A stretch of DNA of 64,000 nt from Vibrio agarivorans (GCF_030409635.1 NZ_JAUFQF010000001.1:310001-374000); one strand, 5' to 3'. Positions 7,962 to 16,644 are shown, counted from the first letter of the stretch. Translations and numbers: made by a program. Notes: generated by a model not told the origin, from the letters alone.

Positions 7962-8729
7962 ATGAAAGCGGAATCAACAAAATACGCTGTACCTGCACTC
8001 GACAAGGGCCTCGATATTCTGGAGTATTTGGCCACTCAAGATACGCCACGCTCTCAGGCCGAGATTGCCGTGGCCCTGCAACGCAGTGCGAATGAAATAT
8101 ATCGAGTCTTAGTTGGCCTTGAGCACCGTGGATATTTAGTTCGTGATGATGTCTCAGGGAAGTACCGTGTTTCACTGCGTTTATATCACCTTTCTAGAAG
8201 AATTGATCCTGTTGATAAAGTTCGTCAGTGCGCACTTCCACATATGGAAGATTTAGCTTTTTTAACCGGCTATTCTTGTTACTTGAGTATGCTCTATAAA
8301 AGCCAAACCATGGTGGTGATCCATGCAGCTAGCCATAGCCCGGTATCAGTGCGTATGGCTGAAGGCACATTGATCCCGACGCTATCTTCCTGTCCAGGCC
8401 GTGTGCTGTTGGCGAATAGTAATGATGACGTTCGAGAAATGATTCTCGAGCGAGATGACAGTTTTCAGCGTTTTTCACCAGACGAACGTTATTCGACTCT
8501 AGAGGAACTGAATACGATCAGAGAGACCTCTGTTCTCGATGGCTCGAGTCCATTTATTGAGGGAATTCGTGAAAAATCGGCACTCATTGGTAAGCCCGAC
8601 GGTTCTGTTATTGCTGCTTTGACGATGTCGGTACTTAACTCACCTCAATTCGATTCAATGAATGAGCAAGATTTAATTTCACAACTACAGCTGACCGCTG
8701 AGAAAATCACACTTCAGCTGGGTTTGTAG
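7962..8729 (+). CDS. IclR-family transcriptional regulator
   Basis: A 255-residue regulator. The N-terminal winged helix-turn-helix (residues 8-70) includes ALDKGLDILEYLATQ and RSANEIYRVLVGLEHRGYL. The C-terminal IclR effector domain includes GTLIPTLSSCPGRVLLA near residue 145. IclR proteins such as KdgR respond to 2-keto-3-deoxy sugar acids and similar metabolites. Its place right after the putative anhydrogalactose dehydrogenase suggests that it senses an intermediate of that branch. Its operators are not evident. The target genes cannot be told from sequence alone. Confidence 0.85.
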   Translation: MKAESTKYAVPALDKGLDILEYLATQDTPRSQAEIAVALQRSANEIYRVLVGLEHRGYLVRDDVSGKYRVSLRLYHLSRRIDPVDKVRQCALPHMEDLAFLTGYSCYLSMLYKSQTMVVIHAASHSPVSVRMAEGTLIPTLSSCPGRVLLANSNDDVREMILERDDSFQRFSPDERYSTLEELNTIRETSVLDGSSPFIEGIREKSALIGKPDGSVIAALTMSVLNSPQFDSMNEQDLISQLQLTAEKITLQLGL

Positions 8730-8754
8730 GTCCTTTGCCCTAAGAGAAAACAAT

Positions 8755-8771
8755 GCCCTCATTAAGAGGGC
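8755..8771. terminator. Hairpin between convergent IclR and GH2 genes
   Basis: GCCCTC/GAGGGC is a 6-bp stem with a 5-base loop. T-runs are poor on both sides, so its termination strength is uncertain. Confidence 0.45.
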
Positions 8772-8833
8772 AGTATATTAATTGGTCAGTGCTAAACAGA
8801 AACAGTAGAAACTATTCAACACTTACATAGAGG

Positions 8834-11203
8834 CTAGTCTTTGCTATCCCACATTTCAGGCCAATATCGATATACACAGTGTCCATGTTTTTCTAGGCGG
8901 GCTTTCGCTTCAGCTAAATAAGCGAGACTTTGCTCTTTTGCCCTGGCTTGGTCGCCGATAAGTAATGTGTACTCATTGTCAGCTAACACTGAGCCAGATT
9001 GATCAGTAAGTGCGAGATTAACAATAAATGTTCCCTCGAGACCTTGAGGAATGAGCCAAGATATTGAGCCTACTTCGATACTCGAATCAGCTAGGCTATC
9101 GACCGTTTCCTGACCTGATGCCGCTACTTCGTGCTCTGCAGTACAAATCTTCCATTGGAGGCTTAGGTTATTTATGTCGCGCTGATAGTCATTCACAGCC
9201 CATAACTGAGCGCTAAATTGTGAACCAGCGTTCCAGCGGCGTTTACTGAACTCAAGACTTGGAAGCAAAGGCTGATAAGTGCGCTTAAGATAGTCAAAGC
9301 TTATCTTTTTCTTGCCATAGAAGTCGACTACACCCCACTTGATGTCCGGTACATGAGTGATGAAGTGACAAAGTGCAGCGCCACTCATTTTTGGTTTACG
9401 TCGACGATAGGTTTCTAGTGCAAATTGAATAACCGTCCCCTGAGCAATCTGTGTTGCCTCAACAAACTCTTCTAACGACCCCATTTTGTAATCGTCAAAC
9501 ACTTCAAAGTTAAGGTTTTTGAGGATATCAATATCTGCCCAGTGGTATGCCCAGCTTGGGCCCATTGGCCACAGCTCATTCTCTGGGATGAAGTTACGTA
9601 AGCTCTCAACGGAAGGCGCAGATGCAGCCGTCAGTTCTGGAATAATGCAACAATCAAGGGCAGGGTAGTACTCTTCCATAAATTCCGCACCACCTTGATA
9701 ATAGTGCTCATTAGCATGGATAGACTCGTGTGCTTTAAAGCCCATATTTTGCGCAGATTCTGAGCTTAACGGCGAGGCAAGCCCATAAGGCACGTTGGTG
9801 AGTTCGGCGACACACTCCCCGATTTTTTCCATAAGTGCTTTGTTACCACTCTCTTCATGCGCTCCGGAGAAGAAGACTTCTTCTCCACCCATCCAAAATA
9901 TATTAGATGCATGGTTACGTCGTTGTTTGACAGTCTCACGACACTCATGGAGCACGCCGTTAATGAAGGCTTCGTCACTCGGGTAGGCCTGTGTCGCAAG
10001 AGTAAAGTTCGTCCACACAGTAATGCCTAACTCGTCACATAGACGATAGAACTCGGGGAGCTCAGGCGGATGCCAGCCAAAGATACGCAGGTTATTGATG
10101 TTTGCCTCTTTAACCATCGCAAGACGATGTTGATATTTCTCATCACTATTTTGACCATAAAGGAAAGAGGGTTGACCACCCCAGCACGCTGACCTTAAGA
10201 AATGGCGCTTGCCATTAATCAAGAATGTCCAAGGGTATTCAGCTTCATCACGAGTATAACCGGGGTTAAAGTCCATTTTAACTTCGCGCAGCCCTATTGT
10301 TTCGCTTTGGCTGTCGAGGCTACCTTGTTCATCATGTAGGGAAACATTTAGAGTATACAAATTAGGGTTGCCCATATCCCATGGCCACCATAAGTTAGCG
10401 TTATCAGCTTGAATGGTGAACTCGACGTCAGATCTCCCCGGTTGTAGCACGACATTGGCTTCGTAACTATAACTCTGACCCTCGCAATTTTTCGGCGTTA
10501 GTAAAGCGGTGAGTGTGACAGGTTTTTCTGAGTCGTTGTTACTGTTTAGCTCCGCGTTAACTGTCAGTGTTGCGCAGTCATCATGTTGTACTTGGACATC
10601 ACTACGAAGTGTATCGATTTTAACGTTATTGGTCGCAATGATTTTTACTGGTCGCCAGATGCCAAAAGGTACGAGGCCAGAAAAGTAGTCACCGGAGAAG
10701 TTAACCTTCTTACCACCACAATTACGGTAGTTTTTAGGTGGTGGATTAAGCTTCACCATCAACATATTTGAACCATCACGCCAATCAGCAAAATTGGCCG
10801 CTTTAGTGATATCGAATTCAAACTGAGAGAACATTCCTTCATGCGAACCAAGATAATGACCGTTCAACCAGACTTCACAACTGTAATCAACGCCCTCAAA
10901 GAGAATTGAAATAGTCTTGCCTTGCATCTCTTTTGGTAGCGCAAATCGACGACAGTACCACCATTCATATTCAGCAGCCCACTTAGCTCTGTGCATGTTA
11001 CGCCCGAAATAAGGATCATCAATTTCATTGGCTCGATGCAGGTCGGAATACACATCACCGGGTACCTTAGCGAAGTTCCAACTGAAATGTGTTCCCTGAT
11101 ATTCGGCAGGTAATAGATGTAACTCTTCGATAACGCCTTGGCCTGGACGCATGCGCTCCATTTGCCAGCGGTGACCACTCAGGTCTAACTCTATGCGACT
11201 CAT
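8834..11203 (-). CDS. Glycoside hydrolase family 2 protein, beta-mannosidase-like (divergent)
   Basis: A 789-residue GH2 enzyme without signal peptide. It has an N-terminal jelly-roll sugar-binding domain (YEWWYCRRF, YSCEVWLNGHYLGSHEGMF), Ig-like domains, and a TIM barrel from about residue 325 (FGWHPPELPEFYRLCDELGI). I choose the ATG at 11203 because AAGGAG precedes it; an in-frame start exists at 11251. The acid/base region reads WMGGEE (Glu442) where the family usually has an Asn before the Glu, and the nucleophile candidate is Glu523 in IIPELTAAS. The Asn-to-Glu change suggests an unusual substrate. The context suggests a beta-linked galactose or agar-type oligosaccharide. It is divergent from the aldose epimerase. 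Confidence 0.8.
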   Translation of the reverse strand: MSRIELDLSGHRWQMERMRPGQGVIEELHLLPAEYQGTHFSWNFAKVPGDVYSDLHRANEIDDPYFGRNMHRAKWAAEYEWWYCRRFALPKEMQGKTISILFEGVDYSCEVWLNGHYLGSHEGMFSQFEFDITKAANFADWRDGSNMLMVKLNPPPKNYRNCGGKKVNFSGDYFSGLVPFGIWRPVKIIATNNVKIDTLRSDVQVQHDDCATLTVNAELNSNNDSEKPVTLTALLTPKNCEGQSYSYEANVVLQPGRSDVEFTIQADNANLWWPWDMGNPNLYTLNVSLHDEQGSLDSQSETIGLREVKMDFNPGYTRDEAEYPWTFLINGKRHFLRSACWGGQPSFLYGQNSDEKYQHRLAMVKEANINNLRIFGWHPPELPEFYRLCDELGITVWTNFTLATQAYPSDEAFINGVLHECRETVKQRRNHASNIFWMGGEEVFFSGAHEESGNKALMEKIGECVAELTNVPYGLASPLSSESAQNMGFKAHESIHANEHYYQGGAEFMEEYYPALDCCIIPELTAASAPSVESLRNFIPENELWPMGPSWAYHWADIDILKNLNFEVFDDYKMGSLEEFVEATQIAQGTVIQFALETYRRRKPKMSGAALCHFITHVPDIKWGVVDFYGKKKISFDYLKRTYQPLLPSLEFSKRRWNAGSQFSAQLWAVNDYQRDINNLSLQWKICTAEHEVAASGQETVDSLADSSIEVGSISWLIPQGLEGTFIVNLALTDQSGSVLADNEYTLLIGDQARAKEQSLAYLAEAKARLEKHGHCVYRYWPEMWDSKD

Positions 11204-11250
11204 AATGACTCCTTGTTTGTATATGAATACTATATTTATATCTGTTTCCA

Positions 11251-11284
11251 TTGGTCAATCAAAATCAACATATTGGTTGATGAA
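11251..11284. promoter_or_regulatory. Two imperfect copies of the agar operator motif
   Basis: TTGGTCAATCAA (11251-11262) and TTGGTTGATGAA (11273-11284), spaced 22 bp apart centre to centre, lie about 50 bp upstream of the GH2 start. Each keeps one clean TTGGT half. This is two helical turns, compatible with cooperative binding, but the right halves are weak. Confidence 0.4.
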
Positions 11285-11348
11285 TTATGAGTTGGATCTC
11301 ATGATGGTTTAGCCAATAGGAAATGACACACAAGTCGACGAATGATAT

Positions 11349-11364
11349 GTGGTAACGTTTACAT
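11349..11364. promoter_or_regulatory. GalR/GalS-like operator candidate
   Basis: GTGGTAACGTTTACAT matches 14 of 16 positions of the galactose repressor consensus GTGKAANCGNTTACAC. It lies between the GH2 gene and the galactose mutarotase, so galactose released from agar could induce both. A weaker CRP-like site (TCGGA-N6-TCACG, 11367-11382) lies three bases downstream. Confidence 0.5.
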
Positions 11365-11439
11365 TATCGGATTTAGATCACGGATAGCCTGAATAACGGC
11401 TGCTAGACTCCAATAAATGCTAAGAATAACGAGGTTTAT

Positions 11440-12543
11440 ATGAGTGAGTTGGTGATGGCGCAAACAAACGTAATCGGGACAGAGCAGCGCTTAGAACAGT
11501 TAGAGAATACAATGTGTGGAACGCGTTACACTGATGGTGAGCAAGCCATTTTAGTTCATTTGCGTAATAGTAACGGCGTAACCGCAACGTTGATGGACAT
11601 TGGCGCTACATGGTTAAGCTTTTGTGCACCAGTGATGGGTAAAGATAGAGAGTTACTAATCCGCGCGAATGATATGGACGCTTATCTTGAACAAGAAGCC
11701 TATCTAGGCGCGACGGTTGGCCGCTTCGCTAATCGTATCGCTAAAGGTCAGTTCTCAATTGATGGGAGAGAGTATCAACTGCCGATCAATAACGGAAAAA
11801 ACTCACTGCATGGTGGCGAGCTTGGTTTTGATAAGAAACGTTGGACGATCATTGAGCAAACTCATTCCAGCGTTACCTTCTTCTTGCACTCGGAAGATGG
11901 TGAGCAAGGCTACCCAGGTAATATGGATGTTAAAGTGCGTTATGAGTTAACCCAAGATAATGCGCTAGAGATCCGTTATGAAGCCACCTGTGATAAAGAT
12001 TGCCCAGTCAATCTAACTAATCATGCCTACTTCAACTTAAGTGAATCATCAGAAGATGGCATTGCGCTGAAGCATCATTTAAAGGTCAAGGCAAAGCATT
12101 TCCTGCCTATCAGTGAAACGTTAATTCCGACTGGGGAGCTAAAGCCCGCGGTAGGGACAAGCTTTGACTTTCAAAATGAAAAAGAGATAGCACGCGATTT
12201 TATGTCAGATAGTGACCAAGCTATTGCTAGCGGTTATGACCATTGTTTCGTGTTTAGCCAAAAGGATTGCGACGCAGAAAGTATAGTGGCGACATTGACT
12301 GCTCCAGAGCGCGATCTAAAAATGCACGTGAAAACCACTAAGCCCGGTATGCAGTGTTATACAGGCAACTTCCTAGCCGGTATTCATGGCTACGATAAGT
12401 CGTATAAAAATAACGATGGCGTTGCGTTAGAAACGCAATATTTCCCAGATACCCCGAATCAACCTCAATGGAAAATCCGCAACCCTTTATTGAAAGCTGG
12501 GGCGACATATCAACACAAAACGGTGTATCAACTTGAGTGGTAG
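11440..12543 (+). CDS. galM: Aldose 1-epimerase (galactose mutarotase)
   Basis: A 367-residue cytoplasmic mutarotase converting beta- to alpha-D-galactose before galactokinase. Family motifs are visible: GATVGRFANRIAKGQF near residue 95, NNGKNSLHGG near residue 125 (His), VNLTNHAYFNLS near residue 190 (catalytic His), GYDHCFV and a C-terminal ALETQYFPDTPNQP carrying the catalytic Glu. A GAGG ribosome site lies before the ATG. In this locus it would process galactose freed from neoagarobiose by the GH117 enzyme and from agaro-oligosaccharides by GH2. The other Leloir genes are not in the window. The N-terminal extension of about 25 residues is slightly long for GalM. Confidence 0.9.
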   Translation: MSELVMAQTNVIGTEQRLEQLENTMCGTRYTDGEQAILVHLRNSNGVTATLMDIGATWLSFCAPVMGKDRELLIRANDMDAYLEQEAYLGATVGRFANRIAKGQFSIDGREYQLPINNGKNSLHGGELGFDKKRWTIIEQTHSSVTFFLHSEDGEQGYPGNMDVKVRYELTQDNALEIRYEATCDKDCPVNLTNHAYFNLSESSEDGIALKHHLKVKAKHFLPISETLIPTGELKPAVGTSFDFQNEKEIARDFMSDSDQAIASGYDHCFVFSQKDCDAESIVATLTAPERDLKMHVKTTKPGMQCYTGNFLAGIHGYDKSYKNNDGVALETQYFPDTPNQPQWKIRNPLLKAGATYQHKTVYQLEW

Positions 12544-12577
12544 CTAACTAACGATTATTACAGATTTGAGTTTAATT

Positions 12578-12603
12578 AAGCCTGCTGTTTAGCAGGCTTT
12601 TTT
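12578..12603 (+). terminator. Terminator after galM
   Basis: AAGCCTGCT/AGCAGGCTT forms a perfect 9-bp stem, loop gttt, running into TTTTTT. Confidence 0.9.
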
Positions 12604-12655
12604 GTGCTCGCTGTATTTTGGTAGTTAACGTGATGCGTGAGAATACTATTGCCAA

Positions 12656-12700
12656 GGTAGAATGATTGTTCTACTCTGTATGTAGAACAATCATTCTACC
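12656..12700. promoter_or_regulatory. Double palindromic operator of the TetR regulator
   Basis: Two 19-bp arms (12656-12674 and 12682-12700) are perfect inverted copies separated by 7 bp. Each arm is itself a near palindrome GTAGAA-N6-TTCTAC. The element ends 14 bases before the TetR ATG, as expected of an autoregulatory operator. Such duplicated sites typically hold two TetR dimers. The unit resembles the NemR half site TAGACC. Confidence 0.7.
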
Positions 12701-12714
12701 TGTTGAGTCTTATA

Positions 12715-13242
12715 ATGTTACAAGAACAGATCGCTGGAGAGCTTGAAGTTGCTTTTAGTCAACTCGGCTTTGCTGAACCCAGCGTTGCACAGTTGAAAAA
12801 GGCGTGCAGTGTGAGCCTACGTACACTCTACAAGTATTTTCCCTCAAAAGAAGAGATGATCGTGGGGGCGCTAGAGCACCGTCATCATAGATACCTTACG
12901 TTGCTTGGGTATGAGCTACCCAATCATCAAATAGCACCTAATTGCCGAGAGGCTGCGCTGTTATCGGTGTTCGACAAGTTGGCCAATTGGATGGAGGATT
13001 ACGCACCAACAGGCTGTATGTCGATGAATGCGATTTCAGCCTTTCCTGAAAATTCGCAAATCATAACGACGGTCGATACGCATAAAAAAGAGGTTCGTGA
13101 CCTTCTTTCACGTCTTGCAGGCTCTGATGAGTTAGGTACGGCGATTTTCCTATTGCATGAAGGGGTATCAACCTCATGGCCGCTATTGGGGCATGAATCG
13201 ATTGATTCCGCAAAATCCACGCTAAAAATGTTAATGAAGTGA
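12715..13242 (+). CDS. TetR-family transcriptional repressor
   Basis: A 175-residue repressor. The N-terminal helix-turn-helix covers roughly residues 5-50 (SVAQLKKACSVSLRTLYKYFPSKEEMIVGAL), a variant of the TetR pattern. A C-terminal ligand domain contains two Cys in the region of GCMSMNA and NCREA. I choose ATG 12715; a TTG at 12703 is in frame but lies inside the promoter-operator region. The stop at 13242 is nine bases before the oxidoreductase start, so the two form an operon, probably induced by an electrophile or quinone that the oxidoreductase handles. The ligand is unknown. Confidence 0.85.
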   Translation: MLQEQIAGELEVAFSQLGFAEPSVAQLKKACSVSLRTLYKYFPSKEEMIVGALEHRHHRYLTLLGYELPNHQIAPNCREAALLSVFDKLANWMEDYAPTGCMSMNAISAFPENSQIITTVDTHKKEVRDLLSRLAGSDELGTAIFLLHEGVSTSWPLLGHESIDSAKSTLKMLMK

Positions 13243-13250
13243 GATATAAA

Positions 13251-14306
13251 ATGAGTTCTATTCCATCTAAGATGACTGGCGTTCAATTGGTTGGTCATGG
13301 TGGCCCAGAGATGCTGCAAATAAATGACCAAATAGAAGTACCAAAACTTAAACCAGGAGAGGTGCTTATTAAGGTCTCTGCAGCTGGTGTCAATAATACC
13401 GATATCAATACACGTATAGGTTGGTACTCAAAAAACGACAATAGCAGCGAAGATGCAAGTTGGTCGGGCTCGGCCCTCAAGCTTCCACGCATTCAAGGTG
13501 CAGACGTTTGTGGCCATATCGTTGCTGTGGGTGAAGGAGTGGATAGTGCTCGTATAGGCGAGCGTGTGATTATTGAACCTTGTATCTTTGAAGTGGAGGG
13601 CAAAAAACTCGACACACCTGCCTATTATGGCTCAGAGTGCGATGGCGGGTTTGCTGAGTATACAAAGGCTCAATCGCAGTATGTTCACCATGTGAATACT
13701 TCAATGACAGACGTCGAGTTGGCCTCATTCCCTTGCTCGTACTCGACAGCAGAAAACATGCTGACTCGCGCTCAAGTCAATGAGATGGATACGGTTCTAG
13801 TCACTGGTGCTTCGGGTGGGGTCGGCTCGGCAGCCGTTCAGTTAGCCAAAGCGCGTGGCGCAAAAGTGATTGCAGTGACCAGTGCGAACAAAAAAGATCA
13901 GCTACTAAATTTAGGTGCTGACGAGGTTCTAGAGCGCTCGCAGAATGTGGTTGAGGCGCTGGGCGCTAACAGCGTTACCGTTGTGATCGATTTAGTAGCA
14001 GGCCCTTCATGGCCCGATCTGCTCAATGTGCTAAACCGCAAAGGTCGCTACGCGGTCTCTGGGGCAATTGCTGGCCCGATGGTTGAGTTAGATGTCCGTA
14101 CTTTGTATCTAAAGGACTTAAGCTTCTTTGGCTGTACTTTCTTAGAGCCTGAAGTGTTTGGCAATCTTGTTAAACGTATTGAATCTGGACAGATTAAGCC
14201 GTTAGTTGCCGAGACTTATCCACTAGAAAATATTGCACAGGCACAGACGGCGTTTGAGAAGAAATCCCATGTGGGAAAAATTGTGTTAACTGTGGCGTCT
14301 TGCTAA
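13251..14306 (+). CDS. Zinc-type alcohol dehydrogenase / quinone oxidoreductase family protein (MDR)
   Basis: A 351-residue medium-chain dehydrogenase. The GroES-like N-terminal domain has PGEVLIKVSAAGVNNTDIN and GADVCGHIVAVGEGV. The Rossmann domain carries VLVTGASGGVGSAAVQLAKARGA (near residue 170), typical of NADPH-dependent quinone or enone reductases. I choose the ATG at 13251; a GTG at 13239 overlaps the TetR stop. It is cotranscribed with the TetR gene and followed by a terminator at 14348. The substrate is unknown. The regulator pairing suggests detoxification of a small reactive carbonyl or quinone. Confidence 0.87.
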   Translation: MSSIPSKMTGVQLVGHGGPEMLQINDQIEVPKLKPGEVLIKVSAAGVNNTDINTRIGWYSKNDNSSEDASWSGSALKLPRIQGADVCGHIVAVGEGVDSARIGERVIIEPCIFEVEGKKLDTPAYYGSECDGGFAEYTKAQSQYVHHVNTSMTDVELASFPCSYSTAENMLTRAQVNEMDTVLVTGASGGVGSAAVQLAKARGAKVIAVTSANKKDQLLNLGADEVLERSQNVVEALGANSVTVVIDLVAGPSWPDLLNVLNRKGRYAVSGAIAGPMVELDVRTLYLKDLSFFGCTFLEPEVFGNLVKRIESGQIKPLVAETYPLENIAQAQTAFEKKSHVGKIVLTVASC

Positions 14307-14347
14307 TAATTTACAGTACGATCAAATAATAAAACGATATTAAATAG

Positions 14348-14382
14348 AGCCTTTGTTGTTATATTTGCAGCAAAGGCTTTTT
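14348..14382 (+). terminator. Terminator after the oxidoreductase
   Basis: AGCCTTTGTTG pairs with CAGCAAAGGCT (one wobble), followed by TTTTT. Confidence 0.75.
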
Positions 14383-14460
14383 AACTAGATTTTTCGCAAG
14401 TATTGCGACTTAAATTTGGTTATATTGTGGCTTTGATTATTCAATTTCAAGGAAGGAAAA

Positions 14461-14895
14461 GTGAGTATAATCAGAGTGATGGATATTTCAGATTACCCTC
14501 AAGTTATTCAGCTTTGGCAAGGCACTGATGCGATGCTTTTGCGAGAGGCGGATTCGTTAGCCAACATTGACAAATATCTTAGCCATAACTCTGGTTTGAG
14601 TTTTGTTGCAGAAACTAGTCAGGAGATCATTGGCGCAATTTTGGTTGGAACGGATGGCCGTCGAGGCTATGTGCAGCACTTAGCGGTAAAGGAATCCATG
14701 CGCGGTGAAGGGATAGGCGCTAGTTTGATTGATAGCGCTGTAGCGGCGCTGTCTGCCATCGGTATTGAAAAGACGCATTTGTTTGTTGTCAATGAGAATA
14801 TAGGCGCTCAACGGCTCTATGAAAAACTAGGCTGGTTTCCTCGAGATGAAGTCCGGATGTACTCCTTTAATAAGTCATCAAATAGTGAAATATAG
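14461..14895 (+). CDS. GNAT-family N-acetyltransferase
   Basis: A 144-residue acetyltransferase of the YpeA/RimI-like type. The acetyl-CoA site is seen as HLAVKESMRGEGIGASLIDSA near residue 80, and the C-terminal motif B as VNENIGAQRLYEKLGWFPRD. It starts at GTG; a very good GGAAGGAAAA ribosome site supports this. The next acetyltransferase begins 9 bases after its stop, so they are cotranscribed. The substrate is unknown. Confidence 0.88.
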   Translation: MSIIRVMDISDYPQVIQLWQGTDAMLLREADSLANIDKYLSHNSGLSFVAETSQEIIGAILVGTDGRRGYVQHLAVKESMRGEGIGASLIDSAVAALSAIGIEKTHLFVVNENIGAQRLYEKLGWFPRDEVRMYSFNKSSNSEI

Positions 14896-14904
14896 GGAGT
14901 AATT

Positions 14905-15327
14905 ATGCAGGGATATCGTATCTCGACAGATAACAACGAGCTCAATTTGGACGTTGTGTTTGATTTTATTTCTGACAGTTATTGGGCAAAAGGGATTCCT
15001 CGGGAGCGTGTAGAAAAGTCAGTCAAACATTCCTTGTGCTTTGGAGTTTATGATGCAAGGGGTGAGCAAGTTGGATTTGCCCGTTTGATTACGGACCGAG
15101 CCACGTTCGCCTATTTGTCTGATGTCTTTATTCTCAGTGAGCATCGAGGCAAAGGGTTGAGCAAATGGCTGGTGGAAGTGATCATTTCACATCCAGATTT
15201 GCAAGGTTTAAGGCGGATTGTACTTGCAACTCATGATGCGCATGGTCTGTATGCACAATATGGGTTTGAACCACTTTCGCATACAGAAAACTTTATGCAA
15301 ATTTGGAATCCTGACGTTTACGCGTGA
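14905..15327 (+). CDS. GNAT-family N-acetyltransferase (second)
   Basis: A 140-residue GNAT protein. The core is FARLITDRATFAYLSDVFI, with the acetyl-CoA loop LSEHRGKGLSKWLVE near residue 82 and GLYAQYGFEPL near the C-terminus. It resembles the small one-domain acetyltransferases common in vibrios that act on amines or antibiotics. It forms a two-gene operon with the upstream GNAT and ends before a terminator at 15413. The substrate is unknown. Confidence 0.87.
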   Translation: MQGYRISTDNNELNLDVVFDFISDSYWAKGIPRERVEKSVKHSLCFGVYDARGEQVGFARLITDRATFAYLSDVFILSEHRGKGLSKWLVEVIISHPDLQGLRRIVLATHDAHGLYAQYGFEPLSHTENFMQIWNPDVYA

Positions 15328-15412
15328 TTTGTTAATCTAGATTAAAGAATTTGTGCACTATTCACAGTAAAGTCCGACGCCTTCGTTAGATTTGATAATG
15401 AATTTTGGAAAG

Positions 15413-15448
15413 GGAACAGCAATCGGTGATGATCGCTGTTCCTTTTTG
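15413..15448 (+). terminator. Terminator after the GNAT pair
   Basis: GGAACAGC and GCTGTTCC are paired, with a partly paired loop, followed by TTTTTG. Confidence 0.8.
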
Positions 15449-15477
15449 TTTTTTAGCCCCTTTAAGAGGAAGTCTTT

Positions 15478-16587
15478 TTGAGCACTCTATTTTCTCCCGC
15501 TCGTATCGGAAAAGTGTCATTGAAAAACCGCTTTGTTCGCAGTGCAACATGGGAAAACATGGCGACAGAAGACGGTCACATGACCAACAAACTCTATGAT
15601 ATTTATCGAGAGCTTGCTCAAGGTGAGGTCGGTTTGATCGTGACGGGTTATGCCAATATCGTGAAAGAAGAAAAACCAAACGCTGGCATGATGGGCATAT
15701 ATGATGACTCTTTCATTGAGAACTACTCGAAGCTGACTCAACTTGTTCATCAGTATGACTCAAAGATTGTCATGCAGATTGCTTATGGCGGTACTAAAAC
15801 TACCTATAACGTTGGAGAACGAGTTATTTTTGCCCCTAGCGATGTCGCTGAGCGTGGTACGGGTACGCAAGGTAAAGCGATGACCAAAGAGGATATTGAC
15901 TATATTGTTGATGCCTTTGCTCAAGCGAGTCTGCGTGCGAAAAAATCAGGTTTCGACGGTGTCGAGATTCATGCCGCACACACCTATCTGATTAATCAGT
16001 TTTTGAGCCCGTATTATAACCGTCGTGATGATGAATACGGTGGTAGCCTTGAAAACCGCATGCGCTTTTTAATGGAGATTTATCATAAAACGCGTGAGCT
16101 CGTCGGCTCAGAATTTCCGATTTTGGTGAAACTTACCGCGACCGAATTTTTTGAGGGTGGATTGACCTTTGAAGAGACAAGAAAGGTGTGTAAAGCACTA
16201 GAGACGGTTGGAGTGGATGCAATTATTGTTTCAGGCAACATTCATGGCAACGCAAATAACATGGTTGGAGAGCAACATGATGGTCATACGTTGCAAGCCG
16301 AAGGGTATTTTCACGAGTATGGTGATGTGATCAGTCGTGATGTTGCTATCCCTGTGATTACTGTTGGGGGCTTGAACGATGTGACAGCTATTGAAGAGAT
16401 TGCCCAGAGAACCAATATCCAGTTCTTCGCATTATCGAGACCGCTGCTTGCGGAACCTATGTTAGTAAAGCGTTGGGGAGAAGGCGATCTAGCACCAGTT
16501 GATTGTGAGCGTTGCTCAAAGTGTCGCACCAAACGCGGAAACTTTTGTGTTGTGTTCAAAAAGCGCAAGAAAGTAGCCGTCAAATAG
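15478..16587 (+). CDS. NADH:flavin oxidoreductase, Old Yellow Enzyme family
   Basis: A 369-residue FMN-dependent ene-reductase-type TIM barrel. Motifs include LKNRFVRSATWENMA (FMN contact), QIAYGGTKT near residue 100, DGVEIHAAHTYLINQFLSPYYNRRDDEYGG near residues 165-192 (catalytic His-Ala-Ala-His) and ITVGGLN near residue 300. A C-terminal Cys cluster, CERCSKCRTKRGNFC, is reminiscent of the iron-sulfur-bearing relatives, but the protein stops where the long reductases continue. It begins at TTG, supported by AGAGGA eight bases upstream and no in-frame ATG at the right place. The substrate is unknown. It is convergent with the alanine symporter. Confidence 0.87.
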   Translation: MSTLFSPARIGKVSLKNRFVRSATWENMATEDGHMTNKLYDIYRELAQGEVGLIVTGYANIVKEEKPNAGMMGIYDDSFIENYSKLTQLVHQYDSKIVMQIAYGGTKTTYNVGERVIFAPSDVAERGTGTQGKAMTKEDIDYIVDAFAQASLRAKKSGFDGVEIHAAHTYLINQFLSPYYNRRDDEYGGSLENRMRFLMEIYHKTRELVGSEFPILVKLTATEFFEGGLTFEETRKVCKALETVGVDAIIVSGNIHGNANNMVGEQHDGHTLQAEGYFHEYGDVISRDVAIPVITVGGLNDVTAIEEIAQRTNIQFFALSRPLLAEPMLVKRWGEGDLAPVDCERCSKCRTKRGNFCVVFKKRKKVAVK

Positions 16588-16601
16588 CGTTTTTGACCAT
16601 T

Positions 16602-16627
16602 AAAAAAGGCCATTGATGGCCTTTTTT
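16602..16627. terminator. Bidirectional terminator
   Basis: AAAAAAGGCCA/TGGCCTTTTTT forms a perfect 11-bp stem, loop ttga, with T-runs on both strands. It serves the OYE gene and the convergent symporter gene. Confidence 0.9.
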
Positions 16628-16644
16628 AATTAGGAGATAAGTTT

